Below, in pieces: positions 17,919-28,618 of a stretch of 64,000 bases of DNA. The stretch is from assembly GCA_020860565.1 (NCBI GenBank), contig JAJBUA010000033.1:29995-93994 (forward strand). Reading direction: 5' to 3'. The stretch's first letter is position 1. The number at the start of each line of letters is the position of its first letter. Below the pieces are notes generated by a model that was given only the letters and a program-made list of their open reading frames with translations, was not told where the DNA came from and did no database searches. Source of the DNA: Clostridiales bacterium. GTDB lineage: Bacteria; Bacillota; Clostridia; Lachnospirales; Lachnospiraceae. The translations under genes and the position numbers were made by a program.

Positions 17919-19289
17919 TTATCTCAGCGCGGCGGCCACTTCTGCCAGTTTCATACTGTTTGAGCCCTTTAACAGCACACAGTCGCCCGGCTTTAACAGC
18001 TGCGGAAGGTCCGCGATCAGTGCCTCACGTTCTTTGGGCAGATAATGACGATATTCGCCGGCGCCATTTCCCGCCTTCGCCCCTTTTTCAATCTCAAGAG
18101 CCAGATCTCCGTAAGTGACAAGCAAATCGACCGGATGCGCGGCAAGCCATTCCCCGATCTCCCGATGAAAACGCCCGCTCTCCGGACCCAGTTCTTTCAT
18201 ATCAGCCAGCGCCGCAGCCCTGCGGCCCGGTCTCTCCATCGACAGGAGAACCTTTAACGCCGCCAGCATCGATGCCGGACTCGCGTTATAGGTATCGTCG
18301 ATAACAGTTATTCCCCTACTCTCAAAGATCTGCTGACGATTCTTATATCCATGAAAAGACGAGAGTCTTTGCACCGCCGCGTTCAGATCCACGCCGTACG
18401 CGTCTGCCACGGCCAGTGCCGCCATCGCATTTGTTACATTATGTTCACCGGCAACACCAAGGCGAACCGGTATCCTGCGCCCCCGGCAATCCGCGGTAAA
18501 CGTCGGATATCCATCAACAAGGCTCATCTCCACCGCCCGGTAATCACAGGTTTCTCCCATACCATAATAAACCGTGCGGCATCCTGATCTGGCCTTCTGC
18601 TCCCGCAAAAGCGGATCGTCCCCGTTTAAGAACAGAATACCTCCCTTCTTCATCCCGTCCTGAATCCGGAGTTTCTCTCTCATGGTATTTTCCCGGCTGC
18701 CCAGCTGTTCGATGTGCGCGGTGCCAATATTGGTAACTACCGCCATATCTACCTGTGCGATCCCGGCTATCACCGGCATCTCTCCCGGCAGACTGATTCC
18801 CAGCTCCAGCACCCCGATCTCATCCTCCGCTGCAATCTCTGTAACGGTAATTGGCACGCCCACCTGACTGTTATGATTTTCTGAAGTTTTAAAGACCCGA
18901 AAGCCGGCCGACAACGCTGCCGCAATCATCTCGCGCGTCGTTGTCTTGCCGACGCTCCCGGTCACGCCGATCAGCGGAAGCGTCAGTCTCTCCCGGTAAT
19001 AACGTCCGATCGCCTGCAGTGCTTTTCTGGTATCTTCCACCCGGATCCACGGACGATGATCCTCCATCTCGTCATGCTCGCTGGTAAGCGACGCGGCAGC
19101 TCCCAGATCGAACGCCTGCCCGATAAAACGGTGCGCATCAGTCTTTTCGCCCACTAATGGGACAAAAAGCGCGCCCGCCGGGACATTTCGGGAATCAATA
19201 CTTATGGATCGAATCTCTGCATCCTCCGATCCGCACAAAAGCCTGCCGCCGGTTGCCAGGACAATATCTTTTACGGTCATCTGTTCCAT
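17919..19289 (-). CDS. murF: UDP-N-acetylmuramoyl-tripeptide--D-alanyl-D-alanine ligase
   Basis: Adds D-Ala-D-Ala to the UDP-MurNAc-tripeptide, the last cytoplasmic step of wall precursor synthesis. The ATP loop reads GVTGSVGKTTTREM, followed by SENHNSQVGVP, the ELG region and the C-terminal ligase domain with DDTYNASPASM. 457 residues is typical. The ATG at 19289 gives the family N-terminus (MEQMTVKDIV); its ribosome site is weak, and the longer frame to 19373 would add an unrelated basic stretch. It follows murE by about 96 bases and precedes priA. Confidence 0.95.
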   Translation of the reverse strand: MEQMTVKDIVLATGGRLLCGSEDAEIRSISIDSRNVPAGALFVPLVGEKTDAHRFIGQAFDLGAAASLTSEHDEMEDHRPWIRVEDTRKALQAIGRYYRERLTLPLIGVTGSVGKTTTREMIAAALSAGFRVFKTSENHNSQVGVPITVTEIAAEDEIGVLELGISLPGEMPVIAGIAQVDMAVVTNIGTAHIEQLGSRENTMREKLRIQDGMKKGGILFLNGDDPLLREQKARSGCRTVYYGMGETCDYRAVEMSLVDGYPTFTADCRGRRIPVRLGVAGEHNVTNAMAALAVADAYGVDLNAAVQRLSSFHGYKNRQQIFESRGITVIDDTYNASPASMLAALKVLLSMERPGRRAAALADMKELGPESGRFHREIGEWLAAHPVDLLVTYGDLALEIEKGAKAGNGAGEYRHYLPKEREALIADLPQLLKPGDCVLLKGSNSMKLAEVAAALR

Positions 19290-19385
19290 AATTTTACTGT
19301 TTCGCCTTTTCTTATTTATTCTTTTCCTGCCATCATCAAATCCGTTGGGCGGCAGCTTTTCCGTCCTGATCAACGGGTATCATGG

Positions 19386-20843
19386 TCACAGGGTACGGGC
19401 GGTTTCCTCAATCACTTCCCGATCAAGGAAATGATGCCGCACTCCATTAATCTCCTGATAATCCTCATGTCCTTTGCCGATTACTGCGATCATATCGCCC
19501 GGCTGCGCATGTTTCATACTGTATTCAATTGCTTCCCGCCGATCCGGGATCTCGATGAAGCTTCCTCCGGTCTTTTCGATGCTTCCGCGGATATCGGCAA
19601 TGATATCCTCCACCCGCTCAAAGCGCGAATTATCCGCCGTAATAATGGAAAAATCAGCCATCTTGCCGGCGATTTCCCCCATCGAATAACGCCGGTCTTT
19701 CGAGCGGTTGCCGCCGCAGCCAAAGACACAGACCAGACGTTTCGGATTGTAATCCCTTAAGGTTTCCAACAGGCTCTCCATACTGACCGCATTGTGCGCA
19801 TAATCTACCAGTACACAGAAATCCTTTGATGTGTAGACGATTTCCATCCGCCCGTCAATCTTGATCTTCTCCAGCGCGTGCCGCACATTTTTTTCCGGCA
19901 CTCCGGCCCAGATGCAGAGAGCAGCCGCACAAAGTGCATTATAGACATTAAATCTTCCCGGAATGCTGACCCTCACCGGAATCTCATCCGCTCCGGAGAG
20001 CTTAAACTCGACTCCGACAAAATCCGCTTCTGAAATGTAACGAATCTCATGCGCCCGGTATCTGGCCTCATGGTCCAGGGCAAATCCCTCCCATTCACAG
20101 GGGATATCCCGCACGATCTCCTCCGCATGCTCATCGTCCATATTCACCAGAGCGTGTCTGCTCTGAGCGAAAATCTGCTTTTTATAATAGAGGTATTCTG
20201 CAAAATTCTCATGCTCATCCGGGCCGATATGATCCGGCGAGATATTGGTAAAAATCGAATAATCATAGACGATTCCATCCACCCTGTGCATTTTGAAAGC
20301 CTGCGACGATACCTCCATCACACAGCAGGAACAGTCCTGCTCCACCATCATCGCGAAATACTTATGAAGATCATAAGACTCCGGAGTCGTATTAACCGTA
20401 GCCATATGAGTATCGCCGATATAAACTCCGTTTGTCCCGATCATGCCGGTCTTTTTCCCCGCTGTTTCCATGATCCTGCGGATCATATGCGTGGTCGTAG
20501 TCTTTCCCTTTGTCCCTGTCACGCCGATCATCAGAAGCTTCTCTGACGGATGTCCGTATCGTGCCGAGGAAAGCAGCGCCAGTGCATGACGTCCGTTTTC
20601 TACAACCAGCACCGTCACGTCCTCCGGTACTGTCACCTCATGCTCGGTTACCAGCACTTTCACTCCAGCCTCCAGCACCTGCGGGATAAAAGTATGAGAA
20701 TCGATATGAGATCCCGCCATGCAGACAAACACTGCTCCCGGAGCAGCCTTTCTCGAATCAAAGACCACTTCAGTCACTTCTTTCTGACAATCGCCCTGCT
20801 GAAGCGTGTATGAGAGACCGTCCAGCCAGTCCTCTAATATCAT
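19386..20843 (-). CDS. murE: UDP-N-acetylmuramyl-tripeptide synthetase
   Basis: Adds the third amino acid to UDP-MurNAc-L-Ala-D-Glu. The ATP loop reads GVTGTKGKTTTTHM, followed by TTPES and the DYAHN region of the Mur ligase fold. The amino-acid-selecting motif reads DNSR. Meso-diaminopimelate enzymes usually have DNPR and L-Lys enzymes DNPA; the retained Arg argues for diaminopimelate. The C-terminal GKGHEDYQ is standard. 485 residues is normal. GAGGAAG precedes the ATG. murE-murF are adjacent and co-directional. Confidence 0.94.
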   Translation of the reverse strand: MILEDWLDGLSYTLQQGDCQKEVTEVVFDSRKAAPGAVFVCMAGSHIDSHTFIPQVLEAGVKVLVTEHEVTVPEDVTVLVVENGRHALALLSSARYGHPSEKLLMIGVTGTKGKTTTTHMIRRIMETAGKKTGMIGTNGVYIGDTHMATVNTTPESYDLHKYFAMMVEQDCSCCVMEVSSQAFKMHRVDGIVYDYSIFTNISPDHIGPDEHENFAEYLYYKKQIFAQSRHALVNMDDEHAEEIVRDIPCEWEGFALDHEARYRAHEIRYISEADFVGVEFKLSGADEIPVRVSIPGRFNVYNALCAAALCIWAGVPEKNVRHALEKIKIDGRMEIVYTSKDFCVLVDYAHNAVSMESLLETLRDYNPKRLVCVFGCGGNRSKDRRYSMGEIAGKMADFSIITADNSRFERVEDIIADIRGSIEKTGGSFIEIPDRREAIEYSMKHAQPGDMIAVIGKGHEDYQEINGVRHHFLDREVIEETARTL

Positions 20844-20921
20844 CGTAGTTCTTCCTCGCTTTCTGTCGGAAATCCTGTAATCCTGTCATCACCAATTGTG
20901 ATTTCATCAGTCGAAACGGAT

Positions 20922-20943
20922 ATGCGCCGCTGATGCGGCGCAT
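20922..20943 (-). terminator. Strong hairpin after fhs, probable terminator
   Basis: ATGCGCCGC and GCGGCGCAT form a perfect 9-bp GC-rich stem with a 4-base loop, 13 bases past the fhs stop. There is no clear T run on the minus side (ATCCGTTTCG follows), so termination may be incomplete and some transcripts may run into murE. The remainder of the 112-base gap holds nothing else I can identify. Confidence 0.5.
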
Positions 20944-20955
20944 CCTCCCATCAAA

Positions 20956-22626
20956 TCAGAACAGTCCCGTAATCTTACCGTTCTCATCCACATCAATTCC
21001 TTCCGCCGCCGGTCTCTTCGGCAGTCCCGGCATCGTCATAATTGCTCCTGTAAGAGCGACGACAAAGCCCGCGCCCGCCGATACATACGCGTCACGGACA
21101 TTAATTGTAAATCCGGTCGGACGTCCCAGCTTTTTCTGATCGTCAGACAGGGAATACTGTGTCTTGGCCATACACACCGGCAGGCTGCCAAAGCCCATAT
21201 CCTCCATACGCTCCAGCGCTTTCTTTGCCGCTGCGGTATAGCTCACCCCGTCAGCTCCGTAAATCTCTTTGGATATCGTCTCAATCTTATCGGTCAGACT
21301 CATCTCATCCGGATAGATCGGGTGATAATGGCTTTCTTTCTTTTCCAGCGTATCAAGTACTTTTCCTGCAAGAGCCTCACCGCCTTCGCCGCCCTTTGCC
21401 CATACCTCTGACAGAGCGAACTCACAGCCCCGCTCCTCGCAGAATCTGCGGACAAACTCATACTCCGCTTTGGTATCGCTGGTAAAGGAATTGAGCGTAA
21501 CAACAACCGGTACCCCGTATTTCTGAATGTTTTCAATATGCTTTTCCAGATTAACGATTCCTTTGGCGAGCGCCTCCAGATTTTCTGTACCCAGCTCCGT
21601 TTTCGGCACTCCGCCGTTATATTTGAGCGCACGCACCGTCGCCACCAGCACCACGGCATCCGGTTTCAGTCCCGCCTTGCGGCACTTGATATCCAGGAAC
21701 TTCTCCGCGCCGAGATCCGCGCCAAAACCGGCTTCGGTCACCACAATATCAGAAAGCTTCAAAGCCGTCTTAGTCGCCCGCACGCTGTTGCAGCCATGTG
21801 CGATATTGGCAAACGGACCGCCGTGAATCAGAGCTCCCGTATGCTCCAGTGTCTGAATCAGATTCGGCTTCATCGCATCCTTTAACAGCGCCGCCATAGA
21901 ACCAACCGCGTGAAGATCTGCAGCTGTCACCGGTTTCCCCTCATAATTATATGCTACGATAATCCGGCCGAGACGCTTTTTCAGATCCTGCATATCATCC
22001 GCCAGACAGAGAATCGCCATGATCTCAGATGCAACCGTAATGACAAAATGATCTTCTCTGACAAAGCCGTCCGCCTTCGCACCCAGTCCGACCACCAGAT
22101 TACGCAGCGCGCGGTCATTGATGTCCAGACACCGCTTCCACACAATCTGACGGGTATCGATTCCCAGCTCATTGCCCTGATGAATATGATTATCCAGAAG
22201 CGCCGCCAGCAGATTATTTGCCGCTGTAACCGCATGGAAATCTCCGGTAAAATGCAAATTCAGATCCTCCATCGGCACCACCTGCGCGTAACCGCCGCCG
22301 GCCGCGCCGCCCTTAATGCCAAAGCACGGTCCGAGAGACGGCTCACGCAGCGCGAGCAGCGTCTTTTTGCCAAGTCTTGACAATGCGTCCGCCAGGCCGA
22401 TACTGGTCGTCGTCTTGCCCTCTCCTGCAGGCGTCGGGTTGATTGCCGTTACCAGAACCAGCTTCCCATCCGGCCGGTCGGTCAGCGTACTTAAGAATTC
22501 TTCGGTGACCTTTGCCTTGTATTTTCCATACATCTCCAGGTCATCTTCCGCAATCCCATACTTTCCGGCGATATCGCGGATGTGCATCAGCTTTGCTTCC
22601 TGTGAAATCTGAATATCCGTTTTCAT
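20956..22626 (-). CDS. fhs: Formate--tetrahydrofolate ligase
   Basis: Makes 10-formyl-THF from formate, ATP and THF; it serves one-carbon metabolism and, in acetogens, the methyl branch of the Wood-Ljungdahl pathway. Motifs visible include the P-loop [36 protein letters not shown] (split here only by description), the GNELGID region and EAGFGADLG. 556 residues is the family length. The ATG at 22626 has AGGAGG 8 bases ahead, better than the upstream in-frame Met at 22644. The gene stands alone here, so an acetogenic role cannot be inferred. Confidence 0.97.
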   Translation of the reverse strand: MKTDIQISQEAKLMHIRDIAGKYGIAEDDLEMYGKYKAKVTEEFLSTLTDRPDGKLVLVTAINPTPAGEGKTTTSIGLADALSRLGKKTLLALREPSLGPCFGIKGGAAGGGYAQVVPMEDLNLHFTGDFHAVTAANNLLAALLDNHIHQGNELGIDTRQIVWKRCLDINDRALRNLVVGLGAKADGFVREDHFVITVASEIMAILCLADDMQDLKKRLGRIIVAYNYEGKPVTAADLHAVGSMAALLKDAMKPNLIQTLEHTGALIHGGPFANIAHGCNSVRATKTALKLSDIVVTEAGFGADLGAEKFLDIKCRKAGLKPDAVVLVATVRALKYNGGVPKTELGTENLEALAKGIVNLEKHIENIQKYGVPVVVTLNSFTSDTKAEYEFVRRFCEERGCEFALSEVWAKGGEGGEALAGKVLDTLEKKESHYHPIYPDEMSLTDKIETISKEIYGADGVSYTAAAKKALERMEDMGFGSLPVCMAKTQYSLSDDQKKLGRPTGFTINVRDAYVSAGAGFVVALTGAIMTMPGLPKRPAAEGIDVDENGKITGLF

Positions 22627-22674
22627 GTGCTTATCCTCCTGCATTTTCTTTTCCTAAGGCATCGTTCCTTAAAT

Positions 22675-25600
22675 CTATTCGCGACCGAGCAGTTCCTCAA
22701 ACTCTTCTTTTGTCATCAGAATCTTCCTTGGTTTTGTTCCTTCCTCTCCTCCTACCACGCCCTCCTGGGCAAGCTGATCCATAATCCGCGCCGCGCGGTT
22801 ATAGCCGATCTTAAACATCCGCTGGAGCATGCCGATTGAAGCCTTCTCCTTTTCGATGATAAATCTTCCGGCGTCCGCAAAATACTCATCGCGGCTGCTC
22901 TTTCCTCCTCCGGCAGACATCGTGGAGCTGTTCATCTTCTTCTCAATCTCCACATCATACATCGCGGCGCCTCCCTGTTCGGTCAGGAATTCGACCACCG
23001 ACTGAACTTCGGCGTCTGACACGAGAGCCCCCTGCACACGCTGAGGCTTCGGGTAACCCGCCGGATAAAAGAGCATATCTCCTCTGCCCAGAAGTTTCTC
23101 TGCTCCGTTCATATCGAGGATTGTCCGCGAGTCAACACCGGATGATACGGAAAAGGCAATCCGCGAAGGTACATTCGCCTTGATCAGACCTGTGATGACG
23201 TTCACCGAAGGACGCTGTGTGGCAATCACCAGATGTATGCCGCAGGCTCTCGCAAGCTGGGCCAGACGGCAGATCGCATCCTCGACCTCCCCGGACGCTA
23301 CCATCATCAGATCCGCAAGCTCATCGATGATGATCACGATCTGGGGCATCTTCTGTGGCTTTTTCTCGTCGTCGATATCTTTCAGTGCTTCCACTCTGGC
23401 ATTAAAACCCTTCAGATCCCGTACATTGTACTGCGCGAATTTCTTATAGCGGTCTGTCATCTCGGCGACCGCCCAGTTCAGCGCTCCCGCAGCTTTCTTC
23501 GGATCTGTGACAACCGGAATCAGCAGATGCGGGATCCCGTTATACACACTTAACTCTACCACCTTCGGATCCACCAGGATCATCCTGACCTCTTCCGGCT
23601 TTGATTTATAAATGATGCTCATAATCAGCGTGTTGATACAGACAGACTTACCGGACCCGGTCGCGCCGGCAATCAGCAGATGCGGCATCTTGGCGATATC
23701 CGTTACGACTACCTGACCGCTGATATCCTTTCCTACTGCGAATGCCAGTCTGGAACTGTGATTTTTAAAGCTGTCTGATTCCAGAAGATCGCGCAGATAT
23801 ACCACTGTCGTTTCTTTATTTGGCACTTCGATCCCCACCGCGGATTTGCCCGGTATCGGAGCCTCGATCCGGATATCCTCCGCCGCCAGACTCAGCTTGA
23901 TATCATCTGCCAGACCTACGATCTTGCTGACCTTCACTCCCATCTCAGGATGCAGTTCATAACGTGTAACCGCCGGACCGCAGCTGATATTGGTCACAGT
24001 CACGCCGACGCCAAAAGTCCGCAGCGTCTGCTGAAGCTTGACTGCCGTATCACGGTACTCCTGCTCGGAACGCCCTCCCGACGTCCGCGCCGGTTTCTTT
24101 AACAGGCTCAATGGCGGGAAAACATATTCCTTCTTCGGCTCTGCTTCTTTTCTCTGGATCTCATCCAGTACCCCTGCTTCGCCGCTCTCTTCCTTCACTT
24201 CGCGCCGTCTCTGCTCCAGCTTCTTCTGCAGAGTTTCTGTCTCCGTCTCAATAATCTTGCCGCTGGCCGTCTCTACGCGCCGTTCGCCGCCCTGCACATA
24301 GAAACTTCCTCCCCGTGAGGTCGGCTTATCATAACCTTCATCGGACGGTATGAACTCCTCACCGGACGATGAGGACGTATCCGAAATAAACTCCTCACCA
24401 GTTAGTTCTGACGCATGGGGAGCAAACTCTCCGCCAGGCGATTCCGATGCGTTGCGAAGGAAGCCTCCGTCAGCCTCTTCCGGCATATAGCGAACGATCT
24501 CCGGATCATCCGGTTCCGATCCTTCCTCTCTTTCCATGACTGAATTGCTGTCGGACGGTTCAATGGTAATTCCCTGAAAATCTCCCTCATACTCGCCCGC
24601 ATCAAAATCAATAATTTCTCCATCGAGATCCGGATCTGAAAATTCTCCGGAGAAAATACGGTCTTGTCCGCTGTCCTTCACCCCATATGTATTGTCGGTC
24701 ATGGAAGATTCCTGATTGAGAATCACATGATTGAAGAAAGCTTCGTTATCTGAATTCCTGTCATGGAACGTGTCCGTTTCTCTATTCGAACCTTCCTTAT
24801 CAGGCTCCTCCGTCTCCTGCGCAAACCGATGAATGCCCTCGTTCACCAGCTGCTGAGCCGACTCCGCCACGCCGACCACGGGGATTTCCTCAAAGGGGAC
24901 TTCGTCCTCATCGGCCTCATTCCCGACATCTTCCTCCTCGGTATTCATATGGATGCTTCCGCTGAAAACATCTGCACGGGACACCGATTTTTCTTTCTCG
25001 CGCGCACCCTTCTCTTCTTTTTTATTTTCCTTTTTCCTTCCTCTGGATGCGGCAGTATCCTGCACAGAGACGGCCTCTTCTCTTTTGATCCCGGCCATTT
25101 CTCCCTGCGCCGGGCTCATGCCGGATTCTACGCCGCCCTCCTCAAACCCCTCTCCGTCCATCCCAAATGACAGATCCGTCGAGGACAGATTGACGCCGCG
25201 CACTCTCTGCTGCTCTTCACGCCTCTTTCTTTCTTCATCCATCGCTTCCCGGCGTTCCCGCTGAATCTCCCGCCGCTTCCCGATATCCTCCTTTGCCCTG
25301 CGGTATACCGAACCGCTGCCACGTTTCACTGCTCGGACAAAAGACTTTTCGGTAATGCAGACGATGCTGATCACCAGAAGCACTGCGAGCACCAGAACCG
25401 CCCCCGCATCTCCGATCCCCGTCTGTAAGCACCAGAAAATGGCTCCTCCCACCAGGCCGCCGCCCCGGCCATTTTCAGAGGATATCTGATAAAACGCCAG
25501 AATACCTTCTTCCTCATCGGGACTGCCTGTAAGGAAGATCTGTACAAATGCCTGTGCAAACGCGCAGATGACCAGAAATGCCACGACCGAAGCGGCCAGC

Positions 25601-25911
25601 TTGCGCGCCGCCGTCCGGTTTCCCGGATTGGACATCGCAAAGGCCGTCGCGACAAATAAGCATAATGGGAACAAAAATCCCATAATCCCAAATAATCCCA
25701 GCTGAACGCTGCGCAAAACATTACCGATCGAGCCGCACAGACGAAAATTACTCAAAAATAAAAGTCCGGCCAAAGCACATGACACAAGAATCACTACTTC
25801 GCTCCGGAGCAATTCATTCTCCTGCTCTTCTGCGATTATCTGGTTTTTCCTGGTTTTTCCCGACTTTGCTGTCCTCTGTTTTGTTGTCTGCTTCCTTTTC
25901 TGGGTCGCCAC
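22675..25911 (-). CDS. ftsK: DNA translocase FtsK/SpoIIIE
   Basis: Membrane-anchored, DNA-pumping ATPase for chromosome segregation at division or sporulation septa. The N-terminus has basic residues and about four membrane helices (to about residue 190). A long acidic, Glu/Ser/Gly-rich linker runs to about 590 and contains several SE..GEEF-like repeats. The RecA-type motor follows, with Walker A GATGSGKS near 747 and Walker [11 protein letters not shown] near 860, and then the winged-helix gamma domain. 1078 residues is long; the linker accounts for this. I prefer the GTG at 25911, which has AGGAGG 10 bases ahead, over the ATG at 25974. Its neighbour tepA is also a neighbour of spoIIIE in Bacillus. 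Confidence 0.95.
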   Translation of the reverse strand: MATQKRKQTTKQRTAKSGKTRKNQIIAEEQENELLRSEVVILVSCALAGLLFLSNFRLCGSIGNVLRSVQLGLFGIMGFLFPLCLFVATAFAMSNPGNRTAARKLAASVVAFLVICAFAQAFVQIFLTGSPDEEEGILAFYQISSENGRGGGLVGGAIFWCLQTGIGDAGAVLVLAVLLVISIVCITEKSFVRAVKRGSGSVYRRAKEDIGKRREIQRERREAMDEERKRREEQQRVRGVNLSSTDLSFGMDGEGFEEGGVESGMSPAQGEMAGIKREEAVSVQDTAASRGRKKENKKEEKGAREKEKSVSRADVFSGSIHMNTEEEDVGNEADEDEVPFEEIPVVGVAESAQQLVNEGIHRFAQETEEPDKEGSNRETDTFHDRNSDNEAFFNHVILNQESSMTDNTYGVKDSGQDRIFSGEFSDPDLDGEIIDFDAGEYEGDFQGITIEPSDSNSVMEREEGSEPDDPEIVRYMPEEADGGFLRNASESPGGEFAPHASELTGEEFISDTSSSSGEEFIPSDEGYDKPTSRGGSFYVQGGERRVETASGKIIETETETLQKKLEQRRREVKEESGEAGVLDEIQRKEAEPKKEYVFPPLSLLKKPARTSGGRSEQEYRDTAVKLQQTLRTFGVGVTVTNISCGPAVTRYELHPEMGVKVSKIVGLADDIKLSLAAEDIRIEAPIPGKSAVGIEVPNKETTVVYLRDLLESDSFKNHSSRLAFAVGKDISGQVVVTDIAKMPHLLIAGATGSGKSVCINTLIMSIIYKSKPEEVRMILVDPKVVELSVYNGIPHLLIPVVTDPKKAAGALNWAVAEMTDRYKKFAQYNVRDLKGFNARVEALKDIDDEKKPQKMPQIVIIIDELADLMMVASGEVEDAICRLAQLARACGIHLVIATQRPSVNVITGLIKANVPSRIAFSVSSGVDSRTILDMNGAEKLLGRGDMLFYPAGYPKPQRVQGALVSDAEVQSVVEFLTEQGGAAMYDVEIEKKMNSSTMSAGGGKSSRDEYFADAGRFIIEKEKASIGMLQRMFKIGYNRAARIMDQLAQEGVVGGEEGTKPRKILMTKEEFEELLGRE

Positions 25912-25988
25912 GAATCCCCTGCCTCCTGTTCCCCTATCGGGATATTCACGGATCCCTGTTTTCCTCATCCGCAAATCTTTCCACGAAC

Positions 25989-26017
25989 AGTATACAAAAA
26001 ATCAGAGGGAATTGCAA
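25989..26017 (-). promoter_or_regulatory. Sigma-A-like promoter of ftsK
   Basis: On the minus strand TTGCAA (26012-26017) and TATACT (25989-25994) are separated by exactly 17 bases. The -35 lies in the loop of the tepA terminator hairpin, so terminator and promoter overlap. Confidence 0.6.
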
Positions 26018-26027
26018 GTTTCCCTCT
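25996..26027 (-). terminator. Rho-independent terminator of the tepA-like gene
   Basis: On the minus strand AGAGGGAA (26020-26027) pairs with TTCCCTCT (26004-26011), followed by GATTTTTT. An outer AATCAGAG could pair alternatively with CTCTGATT. It lies about 24 bases past the stop of the tepA-like gene. Confidence 0.75.
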
Positions 26028-26050
26028 TTAATCTCTGATTTTCTGTGATT

Positions 26051-26785
26051 TTACCCATTTTTCCCTTCATCGATCATCTGATACAATTTTCTCAGCGCGT
26101 CGCAGATCCCGCCGACCGCATCGATCAGCCCGGCTTCCACGGCTTCAGAACCGACAAGCACTGTACCGAGATCCCTTGTCAGCATACGGGTATTGTGCAT
26201 CAGTTTTTTTGCCTCATCATATCCCACACCGGAATGGGTGCTGATAAAACTCAGGATCCGATCCTGAATCATTTCAAAATATTCATAAGTCTGCGCCGTT
26301 CCGATCACCATGCCATTCATGCGCACCGGATGGATCATCATGGTCCCCGTCGGCACGATAAACGAGTAATCGGTCGAAACTGCCAGCGGCACGCCGATCG
26401 AATGGCTCCCGCCCAGCACCAGTGAGACAGAAGGTATCGTCAGCGATGCGATCATCTCCGCAATGGCCAGTCCTGCGTCCACATCACCGCCAGATGTATT
26501 TAAGAGTACCAGCAGGCCGTCTATGCTGTCATCATCTTCCAGTTTCGCGAGCTGTGGGAGGACATGGTCATATTTGGTCGCCTTTGCATTTCCGGACAGA
26601 TTTTCATGTCCCTCCACCTCTCCGATAATCGAGAGCAGATGAATCTTGCGGCTGCCGCTGTTCTTTTCCAACGTCATCTGTCCATATTCCTGCAGTTTCT
26701 CATCATCCTTCTGCTCAATCTCTCGTTCCGTCCTGCGTCTGGGCGAAAACGAACGGTTCTCCGTTTCTGAAGTGTTCATGCGCAT
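26051..26785 (-). CDS. tepA: ClpP-like serine protease, TepA family
   Basis: Cytoplasmic ClpP-fold protease related to Bacillus TepA (translocation-enhancing protein). After a charged N-terminal tail (about 45 residues) come the family landmarks: NTSGGDVDAG, the nucleophile region GGSHSIGVPLA, and MIHPVR with the catalytic His. It has no ATPase partner in the window and lies directly upstream of ftsK/spoIIIE, as in Bacillus. The start at 26785 has AAAGGA ahead; a second Met two codons on is also possible. A sporulation role is suggested only by its location. Confidence 0.88.
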   Translation of the reverse strand: MRMNTSETENRSFSPRRRTEREIEQKDDEKLQEYGQMTLEKNSGSRKIHLLSIIGEVEGHENLSGNAKATKYDHVLPQLAKLEDDDSIDGLLVLLNTSGGDVDAGLAIAEMIASLTIPSVSLVLGGSHSIGVPLAVSTDYSFIVPTGTMMIHPVRMNGMVIGTAQTYEYFEMIQDRILSFISTHSGVGYDEAKKLMHNTRMLTRDLGTVLVGSEAVEAGLIDAVGGICDALRKLYQMIDEGKNG

Positions 26786-26918
26786 GCATATTCCTTTCTG
26801 ATCTTTTTCACTTTTTTGTACTCAGCTGCGTACCTTATTCATGTTAAGAAACACAGTTCCTGACATGGGCGAAATGTAACTTTTTCTATTATGCACACGC
26901 ATAGCCTCTTTTATACCG

Positions 26919-26947
26919 TTGACTTTTTTTATTCCAGAGAATAAAAT
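26919..26947 (+). promoter_or_regulatory. Sigma-A-like promoter of the 27026 gene
   Basis: TTGACT (26919-26924), a 17-base spacer and TAAAAT (26942-26947) match the vegetative consensus well. Transcription would start near 26954, about 70 bases ahead of the ATG. The rest of the 240-base gap back to tepA is AT-rich and shows nothing else I recognise. Confidence 0.7.
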
Positions 26948-27025
26948 AAGATATAGACAACAGACAGATTTTGTCATTTGTCATCTATGGTACACGTATT
27001 CAGAAGGATCAGGGGAGGATCAAGA

Positions 27026-27472
27026 ATGGCTATGAACTGGAAAGAAGAATATATCGCAGCGCTCGATGAAGCGAAGCTGTTTGAAAACTCAGGTCACCGC
27101 ACACGTTTTAAAGAACTGTTGGACTGCTACGGCGGCTTTCCTTTTTTTACGAAAGGTCTCTGTAAATGCATCTATATGTCCGCGTGGGATGAGGACCATT
27201 TTGTCATTATGCTGGAAACGCTGACCGACATGAGTCTCGGCAGAGAACGGGGAACCGGCGAAATGACCGCCAAAGGCGATTCTCTCGCGATCGAACATAC
27301 CGAAGACGGGGAATATTATCTCTATCAGCTTTCCATCGCCCTCCTGAACGATCAGCCGTGGGAGCCTGATCCGCATGCTGCACTCTCCGATGACTATCGT
27401 TACATCGTGACTCAGACGTTAAAGGCTGCCGAGGTGATCGATCAGGCTGATATCCAGCATCCGAAGGAATAA
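27026..27472 (+). CDS. Conserved-looking protein of unknown function (148 aa)
   Basis: I do not recognise this protein. It starts at the ATG at 27026, which has GGGAGGAT ahead of it and gives MAMNWKEEY; a longer frame from 26978 is not needed. It is soluble and acidic with no signal peptide or membrane helix. An aromatic segment (CYGGFPFFTKGLCKCIYMSAW) is followed by an acidic half ending in a mostly helical C-terminus. It is one of the few plus-strand genes, with its own good promoter, and ends 2 bases from the stop of the convergent holA, with no room for a separate terminator. Confidence 0.8.
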   Translation: MAMNWKEEYIAALDEAKLFENSGHRTRFKELLDCYGGFPFFTKGLCKCIYMSAWDEDHFVIMLETLTDMSLGRERGTGEMTAKGDSLAIEHTEDGEYYLYQLSIALLNDQPWEPDPHAALSDDYRYIVTQTLKAAEVIDQADIQHPKE

Positions 27473-27474
27473 AT

Positions 27475-28449
27475 CTATTTTGCATTTCCTGTAATTAAAA
27501 GCTCCACAGCAAGCCGGTCTTCCAGGCGTCCGCTTTTTACCGCTTCTTCCATGTCCACACACAGTTCTACATAGGAAAGAATTTCTTCTCTGGTAAAACG
27601 CTTCGCCTGAGACAGAGCACGCCCAACGATAAAAGGCTGAATCTTCAGCCTGGACGCAATCGTCCCGCGATCCATACTCTGGGCAGCCAGCTCTTTGACC
27701 TGCAGGATCTGATTAAACTGCCGCGCGATCAGAAAGAGGATCCTCATCGGCGGTTCTTTTAAGGACAGCAGATCTTCATACAGATCCATCGCACGTCTTG
27801 TCTGTCCATTGGCAATCGCCGCAATCATCTCAAAGATCTTGCCGGTAATGTGTTCGGAGCAGATTGTACGGATATCATCCTGCGTTACCACCTCACGGCT
27901 CCCTGTGTAACTGATCAGCTTTTCCAGTTCCATACGGATATTTTCCATATCGTCACCGACCAGGCCGAGAAAGAATTCCATATCTCTCGCGGTTATTTTT
28001 TTTCCTTCTTTTGCCAACAGCCCGCCCGCCCACCGGGCAAGCTGTGCGGCATTCTGGCGATTCAGCTCAGCTACATAGCCAATCTCTTTTACCTTCTTAT
28101 ATAACCGACTCCGTTTATCCACCTCAGACTCGACAAAAAGCAGGCACGCCGTATCCGGCATCTGCGGAAGATATTTGACAAGAGCGTCTCCCCCGCTCTT
28201 AAAAAGACCGCTGTCCTCCAGCAGGATCAGCCGCCGCTCCGCGAAAAAGGGCATCGTGTCCGCCAGACGGATCACTTCGTCAATATCCGGATTTTTCCCT
28301 GCAAAAGAAGCAAAATTCATGGTGTCCCCGCAGGTGATCGCTTCCTTCAGGCGATTTTTGTAGCTGTTTTTTAAGAACGCCTCCTCCCCGTATAAAAGGT
28401 AGGCGGGACGGAAATGCTGATCCTTAATGTCCTGATTTAATGTCTGCAT
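27475..28449 (-). CDS. holA: DNA polymerase III subunit delta
   Basis: Clamp-loader subunit that opens the sliding clamp. The 324-residue protein shows the HolA N-terminus (PAYLLYGEEAFLK), a degenerate AAA+ core and the C-terminal collar helices. Length and sequence pattern are typical. AGGAGG lies upstream of the ATG at 28449. Its stop is 2 bases from that of the convergent plus-strand gene. Confidence 0.93.
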   Translation of the reverse strand: MQTLNQDIKDQHFRPAYLLYGEEAFLKNSYKNRLKEAITCGDTMNFASFAGKNPDIDEVIRLADTMPFFAERRLILLEDSGLFKSGGDALVKYLPQMPDTACLLFVESEVDKRSRLYKKVKEIGYVAELNRQNAAQLARWAGGLLAKEGKKITARDMEFFLGLVGDDMENIRMELEKLISYTGSREVVTQDDIRTICSEHITGKIFEMIAAIANGQTRRAMDLYEDLLSLKEPPMRILFLIARQFNQILQVKELAAQSMDRGTIASRLKIQPFIVGRALSQAKRFTREEILSYVELCVDMEEAVKSGRLEDRLAVELLITGNAK

Positions 28450-28497
28450 GGGTGTGTACCTCCTGGGAAGTAAGTTTTAAAACTCAAGAAGTAGTGC

Positions 28498-28535
28498 AAA
28501 GCCGTTCACAGACTTCAGTCGTGAACGGCTTTTTA
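28498..28535. terminator. 12-bp perfect hairpin between ppdK and holA
   Basis: AAAGCCGTTCAC (28498-28509) and GTGAACGGCTTT (28521-28532) form a perfect 12-bp stem with an 11-base loop. On the plus strand it is followed by a T run; on the minus strand only three T follow. Its place 90-120 bases past the ppdK stops suggests it ends the ppdK transcript, but the T run faces the other way. Confidence 0.55.
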
Positions 28536-28618
28536 TGTACTCATTTCTCTGAAATAACTGTCTCCGCTAAACAGACACCTGCTTATAACGGAACGCCCGT
28601 TCAGGCGGGAGAAAAAAC

